Positions 23,874 through 34,986 are shown, counted from the first letter of the stretch. The stretch is 64,000 bases of DNA from Pomphorhynchus laevis (GCA_012934845.2 WNNJ02003069.1:1-64000); one strand, 5' to 3'. The notes: generated by a model from the letters alone, not told the origin. A program made the numbers and translations.

Positions 23874-25985
23874 TAATAATAATTTTTCAAACAAAAAATG
23901 TTGCTTTTAAAAATTTCAAATAATAGTCATTCAAAATTGTTTCTAATGTCGTGGAATTAATAAAAGTTCATCTTTATCATATCGAGGGTTGAATAAGTAC
24001 AGCCTGTGTAGCGTAGATACACAGTAGGTACCAAATCGATGTAGACTCGGCTATTCCTTTACTTAATTTCAGCCGCAATTGAGATATTAGCTAGTTAGAG
24101 TTTTCAGTTGATTGTGGAATTGTCGTTGTCTCCTTGAAAAATATGACAGTGAATAAGATGATCATATGCAAACATCAAAGTGTATGCACTCATTATCAGT
24201 TCCAGAAAGGCAAAAACGGCTTTCGTTCAACCGTGCTTAATGATCAGTGAATTTAGTGTTTTTCACAGAAGTTCTGTTTTTCGGTACATCTGGCAAGACG
24301 GGTTTGATTTATTAAAATATTAAAGGATTCTATTAATTCAATTTTATCCATATATTTATATTTCCTTTATGGTATAATTTTTGTTAGATATGCGTTATAG
24401 TTATAATAACATATATATATGAATATCTATTTCTATTATTATTATTTTATCTTCTATTATTATGTGATGCCAACATTCTTCATCGGCGCAAAACCTTCTC
24501 TCTAAAAATGTTTGGCCTTTTCAAAACCTATTCAAAATATAAATAACATTTAAACACATTCTTATTTAATCAAAGAGTATATTATTTACTATAAATCCAT
24601 AATTTTATACTTGAGTATAAATTTATTTTTATTTATTTTTACTATTTTCTATTTGATTTTATTTTTATTGTATCCTAGTTTAAAATATGCATCTATTAAA
24701 TTATTTAAATGTTTTCGAAGTAAATGCCATTACATATGTTGGAAATTCTTGTATGCATGAAAATAAATATTAAATAATTTTTATATTATTATATTATTTG
24801 ATTAACCAACACTATTTCGGTAATTAAATCCAGTACGCTCTCACAAATTGGAACATTCCTTTATTCCTCACAAGCGAATCAGATCAGCTAAATGAGTCTA
24901 TGTATTTCATATTATTTATAAATTAAAAATGCTAATTAAAAAATAAATTATTAAAAACATTAACGATTATATAAGATTTTATATAATTTATATCAAGTTA
25001 AAATTTAGAATTAAAATTTAAAATAAAAATTAACTTTTATGAATTGACTAATAAATAACAGAAACGTTAATAAATAACAAAACATTTAAAAAAATTAATT
25101 AAACTTAACTTTTTAAATTTTCAAACAAAATTGAACATGAACTTATTATATTTGGTTTACGTGCGTGATCGGTAATCCAATGAAATTAGAAATAAGTTGA
25201 TTGCAAATAATTTAAATTCGCAAGTACAAAAAACTTATTAAATACAACCACAATGATTGACAACGAGCTTTGTCTACGCTATGTATTTTATATTAGTAAT
25301 TAATATTTTATATAAATTGAAAATAAAGATAAATAATTATAAATAATAAACGATTATATAAGATTTAAATATTATTAAAAAATTAAAAAATAAATTAAAT
25401 ATTTATAAATAATTATACATAATTAATAATTGTTATATAAGATATTTTATAATTTGTATTTATATAAGGATAGAATTTATTATAATTTAAAATAAAAATC
25501 AGTATTTATGAATTGACTAATAAATAGCATATGATGTATCAGAATAAGGATTAGATGCAATCAGGACGAACCGCTATGTTATCAGGTTTTCCGATGTCAT
25601 CAGGTTTTGAGGAAATGATGCCAACAATATTCAACAATATGCTGTTGATTTATAATTCTTCATTATAAGATTTAATAATCTATTATCTTTTTCAAAAACA
25701 TAATGTTTGTTATCCATCATTAAATTTGTTTCACTTCACCGATAAAATTTATTTTTAATAATATTTTGTTAATTTATATTTATGGTAAATTTAATATTTT
25801 AATAATATTTTGTTTATCAAACTTGCTTGAAAATTAGCAGAAAAATAATGTTGTAGTTTTAGCATTTCTAACAGAGATTATATTACCGGGAACCAAAGAC
25901 TACAGGTCAATAAAATCTTGTATGCATTGACTAATAAATAACATACGATGTATAAGAATAAGGATAATAAAGATCATCCGTAGGG
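23874..25985 (+). repeat. Downstream part of tandem unit 2
   Basis: This duplicates 19479-21600. It contains the conserved 3' flank of the gene (to about 24290), the reverse transcriptase scrap at 24630-24770 and the three family-D pieces (24871-25070, 25265-25620 and 25865-25985). Small indels distinguish it from unit 1. No additional gene is visible. Confidence 0.7.
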
Positions 25986-26304
25986 AAAGACTTTATATAG
26001 ACTATATCAGATCTCTTAGATGACTCAAACAGCGGATTAAACAGTAGACGAAGAGGCGGAAGAGAGTCACGGAGTCCTGTTTCTTTGCACTAGTGATGCT
26101 GGATTATAAAAGGATATCGGGAACGGAAGATGACGAACAAGCAAAATCACGCTTATGACTCCAACGGCAGCTTAGACAATGGACGGAAAAGCCGGAAGAG
26201 AGTCACGGATGCCACTTTCCTTACAGTAGTAATGTTGGATCATCAAAGAATATCGGAAACGGGAGATATCCGAACAAACAAACGAAGACAATGAAAATGA
26301 CTAG

Positions 26305-26460
26305 TTTGTTGTAGTTTCAGCATTTCTAACAGTGATTATATTACCAGGAACCAAAGTCTACAGGTCAATAAAATCTTGTATGAATTGACTAATAAATAAC
26401 ATACGATGTATAAGAATTAGGATAATATGTCATCAGAAGGATGACGTATTATGATGTTGT
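26305..26460 (+). repeat. Family-D terminal fragment after the tandem array
   Basis: Right after the third stub of the tandem unit, the sequence jumps to gttgtagtttcagcatttct and continues through gaattgactaataaataaca to taagaattaggataatatgt. This is the same block as 21460-21590 and 25855-25985. So the array ends by a switch from the RTE 5' repeat into a family-D piece. Confidence 0.65.
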
Positions 26461-26702
26461 CAGGTTAATAATCATTTTCGCATATTGAATTGATTTAAAA
26501 CCAAAGTTTGTTGTTTTCATTTATCTATAAGATAAAGATGAAAATTCAACGAAAAATAAAATTTAGCAAACTAAAAGTTTTGACCTCTTTCGTTATTTTG
26601 ATTTATTTAGAGATTATTATCAACCCATTAGTAAGCCCTGCAACAGGTGACTACATAGACACTTCGTTTATTCTAAGATAATTAATGATTGAATAGTTGG
26701 TA
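26461..26702. other. AT-rich spacer before the Merlin element
   Basis: No gene or repeat was identified. It ends at the 8-bp target duplication of the transposon. Confidence 0.5.
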
Positions 26703-26710
26703 ATAAAAAG

Positions 26711-26885
26711 GGATCTTTTCAGTTTGAGGCACTTTGTCTAAATTACGCAAAAAGTCTTGTTGTTGTACATCTTCATGTGCTCTTTCGAATGGCGTATAAA
26801 TTTTTTGGGAGAAACGCGTTTGTGGCTAAAAATTTTAATATTTAATTTTTTTCATAAAAATTTAAAATTTAATTTAATTTATTTT
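26711..26885 (+). repeat. Left terminal inverted repeat of Merlin
   Basis: The inner limit is where similarity with the right end (28820-28993, reverse complement) fades into AT-rich DNA. Both arms contain the blocks tacatcttcatgtgctc and cgaatggcgtataaattttt. The arms differ by scattered substitutions, so the insertion is not brand new. Confidence 0.85.
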
Positions 26886-27400
26886 CAAGCCGCTATAAAC
26901 TCAAAACTTCATTTGTTTAAAATATATCAATAAACTTTGTAATTGTAATCATTTAAAAATATTTCAACAAAGGATTTAAAAAATATTTAAATTTTGTTTT
27001 TTTTTCCTAAAATTAAAGATTTAATTTCAAAATATCTCGAAAAATACCAATACAATTTTATCGTGCCATTCTAATCGCTACGTCTACTATGGCTTATATT
27101 TTAAATATGTAGTTATTTGTATATTGATTTAAAAAGTTATTCCAAATTAATTGCAAATAGTTTTTATTTTTTCAATTTTGATCGATTAATCGATTGTTTT
27201 TGTAAAAATTTGATGCTATTATTGGAATAACTGTATAATTTTAGATGTCTAATAATATTAATTTAGAATGGATATTGCACAACATTTCTACATAATTAGA
27301 TGCTGTCAAGTTTTTACAGAATTATCGATTAATTCCAAGTGGTATGAAATGGTTATATTTGGTTCGAAATAATTATATATTTATCTTCTTTTGTAGAAAT
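26886..27400 (+). other. Merlin internal AT-rich region and possible 5' coding end
   Basis: This region is mostly AT-rich. From about 27290 a second frame reads AVKFLQNYRLIPSGMKW, which fits the N-terminus expected for a Merlin transposase (the usual LLP motif before a zinc ribbon). A candidate AT-rich intron or a decayed stretch (about 27345-27396, ending ttcttttgtag) separates it from the main frame. Confidence 0.45.
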
Positions 27401-28188
27401 AAGATGCTGTCGTAAGCATCTAATGACATTAAGTGTCAGATGTAATAAAGTATATTGGAGATGCCAAAAATCGAAATGCTCCGTTTCAACTACAGTTCGA
27501 AGTGGGACTTGGTTTGAAGGAGCACGATTACCGCTTCGTAAAACAATTATGTTTATGTACTGTTGGTCTAAACAATTGACCAGCATTAAATTTTGCGAAG
27601 AATTGGCGATTGATCACAGCACGACCGTTGACTACAATAATTACATGCGCGAGGCTTGTGCTGATGAAATATTAAAAAATCCATGTAAGATAGGGGGCGA
27701 AAATATAATAGTTGAGATCGATGAAACAGTTTTCGCCCGTCGGAAATATAATAGGGGGCGCATGCTTCCACAACAATGGGTTTTCGGTGGCGTGTGTAGA
27801 GAAACATCTAAAGTGTTTCTTTTTGCTGTTGATCATAGAAATGCTAAAACTCTTAACGAGTGCATAAAACAGTGCATACTACCTGGATCGATCATCCATT
27901 CAGATCTATGGAAAGGATATTGTGGTGTGCAAACCCTAGAAGGATACAGATTTGAACACCGAACTGTAAATCATTCAGTTGACTTTGTTAGCTCAGAAGG
28001 AATTCATACTCAACAAATTGAGTCAACATGGAACCAGGCTTAAATCAGGCAATAGAAAGCGATGGGGTACACATCGCTCAATGATTGACTCATATTTAGT
28101 CGAATTCATTTGGCACAGACGTCATCGAAATGACAATAAATTAGAGTCCATATTCGAGTGTCTAAGGAATTTTAAGCTATGCCAATAA
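27399..28188 (+). pseudogene. Merlin transposase, ISXO2-like, one frameshift
   Basis: The main frame starts at ATG 27423 and is in phase back to about 27399, adding RCCRKHL. A Cys-rich zinc-ribbon (RCC, VRC, WRC, KSKC) is followed by the helical part TWFEGARLPLRKTIMFMY and the catalytic core. Counting from ATG 27423, the catalytic residues are D100 in VEIDETVF, D161 in IHSDLWKGY and E200 in QIESTWNQ, the DDE pattern of the ISXO2 superfamily. The frame stops at 28043 just after WNQ. The expected continuation (WGTHRSMIDSYLVEFIWHRR and on to 28188) is open in the adjacent frame, so a single-base shift lies near 28036. Otherwise the protein looks complete. Confidence 0.85.
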
Positions 28189-28334
28189 TTTTATTTATTC
28201 GGTAAATATTTGCAACCGTTGTGCCTTTTAAAAAATTATAAGTAAAACGGTTTTGAATCTCTTAGTTCTATTAAATGCAACCGCGTAGTTTAATCACATA
28301 TTTACCCCCCCCATTCATCCCCTTCGCTTGATGT

Positions 28335-28435
28335 CACTGACCATCAACAATTTGGGACCTCATTCACTATTCCAGTAAATAAGACCTCAACTGTTGAGAT
28401 CCACCGACATCAAGCAGAGAGGAGGAAATTGAATA
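28335..28435. repeat. Imperfect hairpin inside Merlin
   Basis: The arms gcttgatgtcactgaccatc and the reverse complement of ccaccgacatcaagc, with further pairing between catcaacaatttgggacctca and agacctcaactgttgagat, form an imperfect stem around a ttcactattccag loop. It lies between the transposase and the right end and is much richer in G and C than its surroundings. Confidence 0.5.
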
Positions 28436-28819
28436 TAAAAGGAATAATGAAGATAAGTTTCAACAAAATGGATTTAATGTCTTATTGGGGATCGATTGTT
28501 TGACCAAAATTAAAATAAACTTAAAAATATGCATATTTTGAAAAGACATTTTAAATAACTCTTTTTTGAATGATTCAAATATTTTAATATTTTCAACTTA
28601 AGTCAATATAACTGTGATGTTTACGATAACGCAATAAAAATTATATGTTATAATTGCAAAATTTTAAGATATTTCAAATTCAAATTACTTTTTGAACAAA
28701 AAAATAAAAAATTGTATGTTTTTTCGTGAGAGCATAGAAAAAATCTCAAATCATTGTATATTGATAAGATATATGAAAAATACTTAAATATAATTTTTTA
28801 AGTTTCTAACTTTGAAATT

Positions 28820-28993
28820 TGAAATTAAAATTAAATTTTAAATTATTATGAAAAAATTTAAATATTAAAATTTTTTAGCCACAAACGCATTTCTCTCAAA
28901 AAATTTATACGCCATTCGAATGAGCACATGAAGATGTACAATAAACAGACTTTTTGCGTAATTTGGACAAAGTGCCTTAAACTGAAAAGATCC
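28820..28993 (-). repeat. Right terminal inverted repeat of Merlin
   Basis: Reverse-complement partner of 26711-26885. Its outermost base pairs with the first base of the left end, and the 8-bp target duplication follows directly. Confidence 0.85.
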
Positions 28994-29187
28994 ATAAAAA
29001 GAATAAAATGATGTATTGACCTGTTGATACGTAATATTTAAGTAATTTTGAGTACGGATGATGAGTAATAACTTTGAGTGATGGCTGACTTTAATGTTTT
29101 CTGTTATATTTTTGTTATTACATAATTCCGAAGCAAGAAAAATAAAAAGAAACTTTAATTATTATACAAAATAAAACAAAATTGGTC

Positions 29188-29193
29188 TTTATT
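29188..29193 (-). promoter_or_regulatory. Candidate polyadenylation signal of the BOLA1-like gene
   Basis: On the minus strand an AATAAA lies about 80 bases past the stop codon of the gene and about 190 bases before the Merlin end. Such hexamers are common in AT-rich DNA, so this rests on position only. Confidence 0.4.
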
Positions 29194-29273
29194 TTATAAA
29201 AAGTATGTAAATTCCAAGAGAAACGCAGACGGCAGACACGTATACACTCTTCCGTTCGCCTAAATAAAAAAAA

Positions 29274-29714
29274 TTAAGTTCGCGTTTCTTCAGATTTGAT
29301 AACGTCTTTAAATCGACCTCCTAAACATGATGGACTACGGTATCTTTCAGGTAATTTTAAACCTCTCTTAATACTGCTCCACCAGTATGATGGTGTGGCT
29401 GTAACTATCGAAACACTGTGGACATTATGAGCTTTTACAATAGAACCAATTACTTTATTCACCATGCGATGTTGATCTAGTCTTTTAACTGACTCAAATT
29501 TTGATGAAACGACAATTAGCTTAAGGTGGCTTTCGGTGCCCTGTGGTTGCTTATGCAAATAGCTTTCATTATGGATTTCTACATGAGCTGGAATGATATC
29601 TGAGTTGTGTACAGCCTTTTCTATTTCACAACAAATCCTACCTGGCTTGCTTGATAAATAGTGATAAAAATTCAAAATACCAGTGTTTTGTGGCTTTAAT
29701 AATGCTCGTAACAT
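29274..29714 (-). CDS. bola1: BolA family protein, BOLA1-like
   Basis: The single exon encodes 146 residues, close to the length of animal BOLA1. BolA proteins work with monothiol glutaredoxins in iron-sulfur cluster handling; BOLA1 acts in mitochondria. The BolA domain spans about 28-112, with the family signatures NES (49-51), GTESHLK (59-65), VVSSKFE (68-74), the invariant-His segment QHRMVN (81-86) and HSVSIVTATP (99-108). A SPSCLGG segment (127-133) matches the C-terminal SPPCLGG stretch typical of BOLA1 rather than BOLA2 or BOLA3. Residues 1-27 are basic with no acidic residue and could be a mitochondrial presequence. Start and stop fit with no intron. It is one of only two recognisable host genes in the window. 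Confidence 0.9.
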   Translation of the reverse strand: MLRALLKPQNTGILNFYHYLSSKPGRICCEIEKAVHNSDIIPAHVEIHNESYLHKQPQGTESHLKLIVVSSKFESVKRLDQHRMVNKVIGSIVKAHNVHSVSIVTATPSYWWSSIKRGLKLPERYRSPSCLGGRFKDVIKSEETRT

Positions 29715-30836
29715 CTGAAATTCGATGCAACGAAAGCTAATAAGTTCATTTAAAAACGGGCATCCATTTAAAGAGGCGTATATTCATTATATATAATGCA
29801 TATGTAGTATATATTCCGTTTACAAAAATTTAAAATATAGGAATTAGGTATTAAATATAAGATATTATATCTATCAATTTAGCAATAAATATTAATTAAC
29901 TAAAGGTTATACTTTATATTTATTGTCTGCGATATTGATAATTTATGATAAATTATAAACACCTTTATAAATACACACTATTTGATGGTTGCGATACCCG
30001 ATGCTAAGGCAACCGAACATTCAATAATCGAACATCTAACGGCAGACCAACTTTATGACGACAACTTTCTTTGGATAATTCAAAATATAGAAATATATAT
30101 TTGATCATCAACCTCTTATTCTGCTAAATTTAGGTACAATTGTTTTTAAAATATTGAACAAAATGTTAAAATTTAACATTTTAAACAATTTGCCTATTGA
30201 ACAAAAAAGTAGATCGATAGTAGATTATTAATAAATAAATCAAAATCAAACAGACTATTTTTGCAATGTCTTGTAATACAAATTTAGAAATCCTTATTTT
30301 GGTAATCGATTTACTAGGAAAGTTGCGCTGTGACCCAATGTAGAGTCACGGGTACCTAACATGTCAGTTTGAACAATACAAATACTGAATGTAAAAAGTC
30401 CAGACTTTTAAATCCAATATACTATATTAAGAGCCTTATAGCATGAATATCAATGGTAATTAATAATAGCTAATGTGAAGCGTTGGACGGGGATAAAGGT
30501 AATGCACTTTAATCCCCATATGGACCGAGGTTCATTACATCATCAATATTAGTTCAAGAATATTGATACCTACAATATTATTAATCGTGGAACATAATTA
30601 ATCGTGGCAATGTCCGTAAATCTAACAGAACAAAGGAAAACCGAAATCTTAGGCCGTTTATAATAAGATTGCTTGAATTTATTGTTTGCGGTTCCGGTAT
30701 ATTTGAGCTCATCCAGATTTTTCGATCCCGTTACTATAATTAATAACTATGATCCTCATCATATTCTGATTTTAAAAAATATGTTTGGTAAAATTTAAAC
30801 AGTTGCGGAGCTTCAAAAAGAAACAATTCAAGCAAA
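29715..30836. other. Intergenic DNA upstream of the BOLA1-like gene
   Basis: No gene was identified. Bases 29715-29760 are the likely 5' untranslated or promoter region of the BOLA1-like gene. The rest is AT-rich unique DNA, with a less AT-rich stretch near 30330-30540 that has no open frame of note. Confidence 0.5.
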
Positions 30837-32521
30837 ATGGACGTTTCGAAAGGTAAAACATTAATTTCTTCTACAATTCCTGAAAAACAAGTAAGTGATT
30901 TTTCTGCTGTTAATTTGCCAGGAGAGGGGGTACTTCCCCCAATCCCTAAACTAAAAAACCTTATTCTTATCTCAATGTCACAACCTCTGGAAAAGCACAA
31001 TTTATTCAATGACTTTTTAAGACCATTTATTGCTAAGTGTGCCAACAACCGAATCCTGTTTAATTCGGTCAAATTTCATGAATCGGAAATAAAAATTTCC
31101 TTCTCAACCTCTGATATTGAGAAGAATTTTGAGATCTTCTTGGATTCAAATCTGAAACATCTTAAATTCGATTCACTGTTAACAAATTCTAGCATCTATC
31201 AAAGTGAACAATCTTCCTCCGCATCTAGAGGAAAATGATATCGAAGTTCTGAATAAAGTTTACAAAATTTCAAACTTCCGGTCTGTCATGGGGAAAAGTG
31301 GATTTCCACTTCTGTAGGTTCCTGTTCATCCCCTATCGAGCATGCCGAAACCCTTGCTAAATCGCCATTTAATCCCTTTTTAGGGTACAACTTACGCTTT
31401 ACAGTTATGAGTGCAGAGGATCTTACCTACCCCCACTGTAACACATGCAAAGGGTGGGGTCACTGGGCCTAAAACTGCTCAAGATCAGAAACCTGCGGAG
31501 TCTGTAGTCTCCCATCATGCAAAAGTATTGGTTCCGGGGAGAAGTGCGTTTCACCCGCCCTATGCTCAAACTGTGGTGGGAGCCATCCGGCATGTCTCGT
31601 AAATGTGCATGCTTTAAAGATTACCGGAACAACTTCTCCAGGTCTGCTGTAGTCAAGAAACCCGAATCATCTTATTCTGGCGCGGCCTCAAGGATGAAAG
31701 ACAATGACATCCTGAGTGTTATGGACATTAAGATACATTCTGCCATCAAAAATGTGGAAAATATGGTCTTCGCCTTGGTCACTGCACTTTATTCAAGTCC
31801 GAGAGTTTCCACTTAGCATGCTTTACCTAGCTCGAAAAAGAGGGGTCCTCGGCTCACGTCGTTCCCCCCATTAAAGACGAGAAGCTCCTGAAGAGGGAGG
31901 GACTTCTTAGACTTTTATCTGGTAGAGACGCAGATGTTATAGTCATTCAGGAGACGCAGACTATCCGTCTCCCTCAGGACATTACACGATTCTTACCAAG
32001 CACATTTGTTTCCACTATACTCCGTACATAACTTCACCTCACTCCTCTTCATCTCAAGGTCTTTTAAACTTAGTTAAATGGTCCTTAAGATCGTCCCTCC
32101 TTCTCAACTATTCTTGTTCAGCCCTTTCTTGCGTAGTAGTTTCACTCGGTAAGAACGGTAAACGCATCAGTCTAGCCAATGTCTACATCCGTCCAGGGGA
32201 GATTCACAAGAACAGGGACCTCCTGGATAGGATTATTGATAGCGGATATGACATGGTACTTGGTGATTTCAACGACAAAACTGGTCGTTGGATTAATGCA
32301 GCACTCCGCAGAGCAAGAAACGGCTATCTTATTCACAAACCACCATCCTCCACCTTGCATTGCACATCAACGAATTCACTCCTCGACTTATTATTCATGA
32401 GAGGTTGTTATTCATTGCTCCATGAGAGGTGGTTGTTAAAACCCTTGTGTACGGAGCAGTCGTGATCTAATTCGCTGGCAATTCGAAGAGAATACGCTGG
32501 TTCGTAGAAGATTCCACTTTG
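30837..32521 (+). pseudogene. Jockey-like LINE, 3'-truncated copy
   Basis: This is a diverged relative of the LINE at 43985-47880. ORF1 begins at ATG 30837 (LPGEGVLPPIPKLKNL matches DSGVLPPIPKLSNL in the better copy) and is broken from 31238. The zinc-knuckle part continues in other frames (YPHCNTCKGWGHW, CSNCGGSHPACLV; 31420-31610). The endonuclease starts near 31900 (LLSGRDADVIVIQET) and includes the equivalents of ANVYIRPGEIHKNRDLL and LGDFNDKTGRWIN (32180-32295). The copy stops at about 32521, immediately against an ATAATATA microsatellite, with no reverse transcriptase. Losing the 3' half is unusual for a LINE and points to a later deletion. Confidence 0.8.
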
Positions 32522-33749
32522 ACATATAATATAATATATTATATTAAATAATATATAATATAATATCATAATATTATATATATTATTATATTAAAATAAT
32601 AAATTGAATTGATTAAATTGAGATCATTTAAATTTCAAGCTAGCAGTCTTAATTATCACACAATAATCTCACCTATTCTAGCCAGCTTCCAAGCACAATT
32701 GGACAATCTAAACAATCTTAATGAATATATAACGCGTTCGTAACAATTTTACGTACAGTCCCCCGTGTTCGGCGATAATACTAGGTATCATTCTCTTCGT
32801 GTAGGTACAAGTACAGACCAGCAGCACAATTACAATAAGGAGACTGTTAAAGTTAAATAATGCAGACTAAAAACAAAAATAAGTACAGTATATCGATTAG
32901 AACATACCATGTTGTGTTTATCCTGGACTTTGTGAGATTATCTGAAAATTGCTATGAATTTAAATTTGATTATTCGATATAAAAGAACACTACGAGATCT
33001 ACCTCCGCGACCAGACACACATACTGAATATAACAATGGTATTGATCGAGTAATCGAAAGTTGCTTACAACTTGCGATTAATTATAACTCGCATTTTTGC
33101 ACTAATAACCCTAGCTTCTTAGTGATACATTCTCGATACTGCTTATTGCTTTTCAGTGACGATAAGCACGAGAAAAAAAGTATGCTTGGCATACCTTAAT
33201 AAAAGTTTATCACATTATTTTAGATAATGACACGGGTTTAATTTATTGGGACCATTAGAGGAAATTGATATAACCGCAAATATAAGATTATTGATTAACA
33301 ATTATAAATAATAAACCAATAATAATTGATTAATATATTAAATATATAAAAATAAAGTAAATATAAATATTTACTTATAAATATAAAGTAAATACAAGAT
33401 TATCTAATAATGTGTCAATATATCGATTTAAAAAGTCAGATTAACAAAGGCTACCTGTTACATATGTAATTCAATGGCTATTATTAAGCATTGGAACCTA
33501 ATTTGACAAAGAATAATTTGAGATTATAAATTTAATTAAAATATTACTCTAGATAAAAAAAATATGTAACGTATTTTCTTTGGTGAAAATTTATTTATCT
33601 AGCACGGAGTATATTATTCAAAATTCATTCATAAATAAATTAATAAATAAATAAAAGTCAATTTGAATTGTATTTAAAAAGGTATCTAAAATGTAATTTT
33701 ATCTAATATTAATAGCAGAAATAGCAGAAAACGTTTTTATAATAAGCAG
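32522..33749. other. AT microsatellite and unassigned DNA
   Basis: Bases 32522-32600 are an ataatataatat microsatellite. Further on, an 81-codon open frame (32954-33199) is followed within ten bases by aataaaag. I recognise no motif in it and do not call it a gene. The rest is AT-rich and empty as far as I can see. Confidence 0.5.
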
Positions 33750-33956
33750 AATAAATCAGAAAAGGCAACTGAGTCTACGTATATTAAATTATTTATAGAG
33801 TAAACATTATGATAAATAAAAAAATAATTAAATAATTAAATAATTAAATAACAACAAATAATTAATAATTTTATACAAAATAATATATTTTATACATTAT
33901 AATTTAGACATGATAATATAATATTTTAATATTAATTATTATTTATTATTATTTAT
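33750..33956 (+). repeat. Family-D start fragment
   Basis: The phrase aaatcagaaaaggcaactga followed by gtctacgtatattaaatt matches the start of family D with a small insertion. An AT-rich middle with aataaataaa runs follows. The terminal half of the family is missing. Confidence 0.5.
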
Positions 33957-34512
33957 TTTCTGCCAGTCCTCCTCTGTATCCAGTAGTAGGAGGGATCTGG
34001 TGAGTCACTGATGAGTCATTGTGATGACGAAACGGCATTCGTCATTCTATCGTGTCTGGTTTACATGTTTTACAAGAAATTCAAGCGGAATGGTCTCACT
34101 CTCCTTAAATTTATGATAAAAGTTAGCCGATATTAAATAGGCCTGCGCTGGCATTTATCAGTGTTTTTGCTAATGATCCTTTTTGGTGAGCTGTAGTACT
34201 GATTTAGTACTCTATGATGTTACTACAAAATTTTCTAGTACATCATTCACATTCATTCATTGATTGCCGTCTGCCAGTCATCCTCTGCATCCATTAGTGG
34301 GACGGATCTGGCACTTATGAGTCATTGTGATGACGAAACGGCATTCGTCATTCTTTCGCGTCTGGCTTACATGTTTTACAAGAAATTCACGCGGAATGGT
34401 CTCACTCTCCTTAAATTCATGATAAAAGTTAGCCGATATTAAATAGGCCTGCGCTGGTATTTGCCAGTGCTTTTGCTAATGATCATTTTTGGTGAAGCAG
34501 TGGTACTGATTC
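33957..34512 (+). repeat. RTE 5' region, two 311-bp tandem monomers
   Basis: The phrase ctgccagtc(c/a)tcctctg starts copies at 33960 and 34271, a 311-base period. Shared blocks include gagtcattgtgatgacgaaa, cggcattcgtcattct, ggaatggtctcactctcctt and gttagccgatattaaatagg. Tandem monomers ahead of the first open frame are known in several LINE groups, where they serve as promoters. Here they precede an RTE endonuclease remnant on the same strand. Confidence 0.7.
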
Positions 34513-34639
34513 AGTTATTTGGCTAATTGCCAATTAGCCTCTTCGTGGAGCATCCCATGCAACGTATGTTCGACATTCGTCGATCAACGGCAAAATAGTT
34601 GGCTGGCTTGCATCAGCCGTAAGGATAATGATTTTATAT

Positions 34640-34925
34640 ACTATCTTAGATCTCTTAGATGACTCCAACAGCTGATTAGACAATGAACAAAAAGGCGGAA
34701 GAGAGTCACACAGGCCTGTTTCCTTACAGTAGTGATGCTGGATCATCAAAAGATATTAGGAACGGGAGATAGACGAACAAGCAAAATTACTCTGATGACT
34801 CCAACGGCAGATTGTACTATGGACGAAAAGGCAGATGAGAATACCGGATACTTGTTTCCTTACAGTAGCGATGTTGGATCATCAAAGGATATCGAGAACG
34901 AGAGATAGCCGAACAAGCAAATCAA
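34640..34925 (+). repeat. RTE 5' repeats, two 130-bp units
   Basis: Units at about 34660-34790 and 34797-34925 share ggcggaagagagtcac-like, gtttccttacagtag, gatg(c/t)tggatcatcaaa and gaacaagcaaa blocks. They correspond to the units at 21630-21905 and link the 311-bp monomers to the endonuclease. Confidence 0.65.
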
Positions 34926-34986
34926 AACAATGAAAATAACTATCAACAAATATGCAAAACATAAATCAAGTCCGAAGAACAATTAT

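Larger units (their letters stand above)
17418..26304 (+). repeat. Tandem duplication, 4,395-bp unit, two copies plus a stub
   Basis: The phrase gatgccactttccttacagt occurs at 17418, 21813 and 26208, giving an exact period of 4,395 bases. Units 17418-21812 and 21813-26207 align along their whole length with only scattered substitutions and tiny indels. A third unit stops after about 97 bases (26304). Each full unit carries, in order, an RTE endonuclease remnant, an AT-rich spacer, an intact 166-codon gene, a reverse transcriptase scrap, several pieces of repeat family D, and two 130-bp RTE 5' repeats. The breakpoints lie inside those 130-bp repeats, suggesting unequal exchange between them. 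Confidence 0.9.
26711..28993 (+). mobile_element. Merlin-type DNA transposon with both ends
   Basis: Terminal inverted repeats of about 170 bases start with ggatcttttcagttt on both ends (26711 inward and 28993 inward) and agree over most of their length, including the phrase tttgcgtaatttggacaaag and its counterpart. The 8 bases ataaaaag lie immediately outside both ends (26703-26710 and 28994-29001), a perfect target-site duplication of the 8-9 bp length known for Merlin elements. The interior encodes an ISXO2/IS1595-type transposase. The element is 2,283 bases long. It sits 280 bases from the stop of the BOLA1-like gene. Confidence 0.9.

Noticed and set aside
32954-33199. 81-codon frame followed closely by aataaaag
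   Set aside because: Tempting as a small gene, but no motif, no second copy and no start context to separate it from chance.
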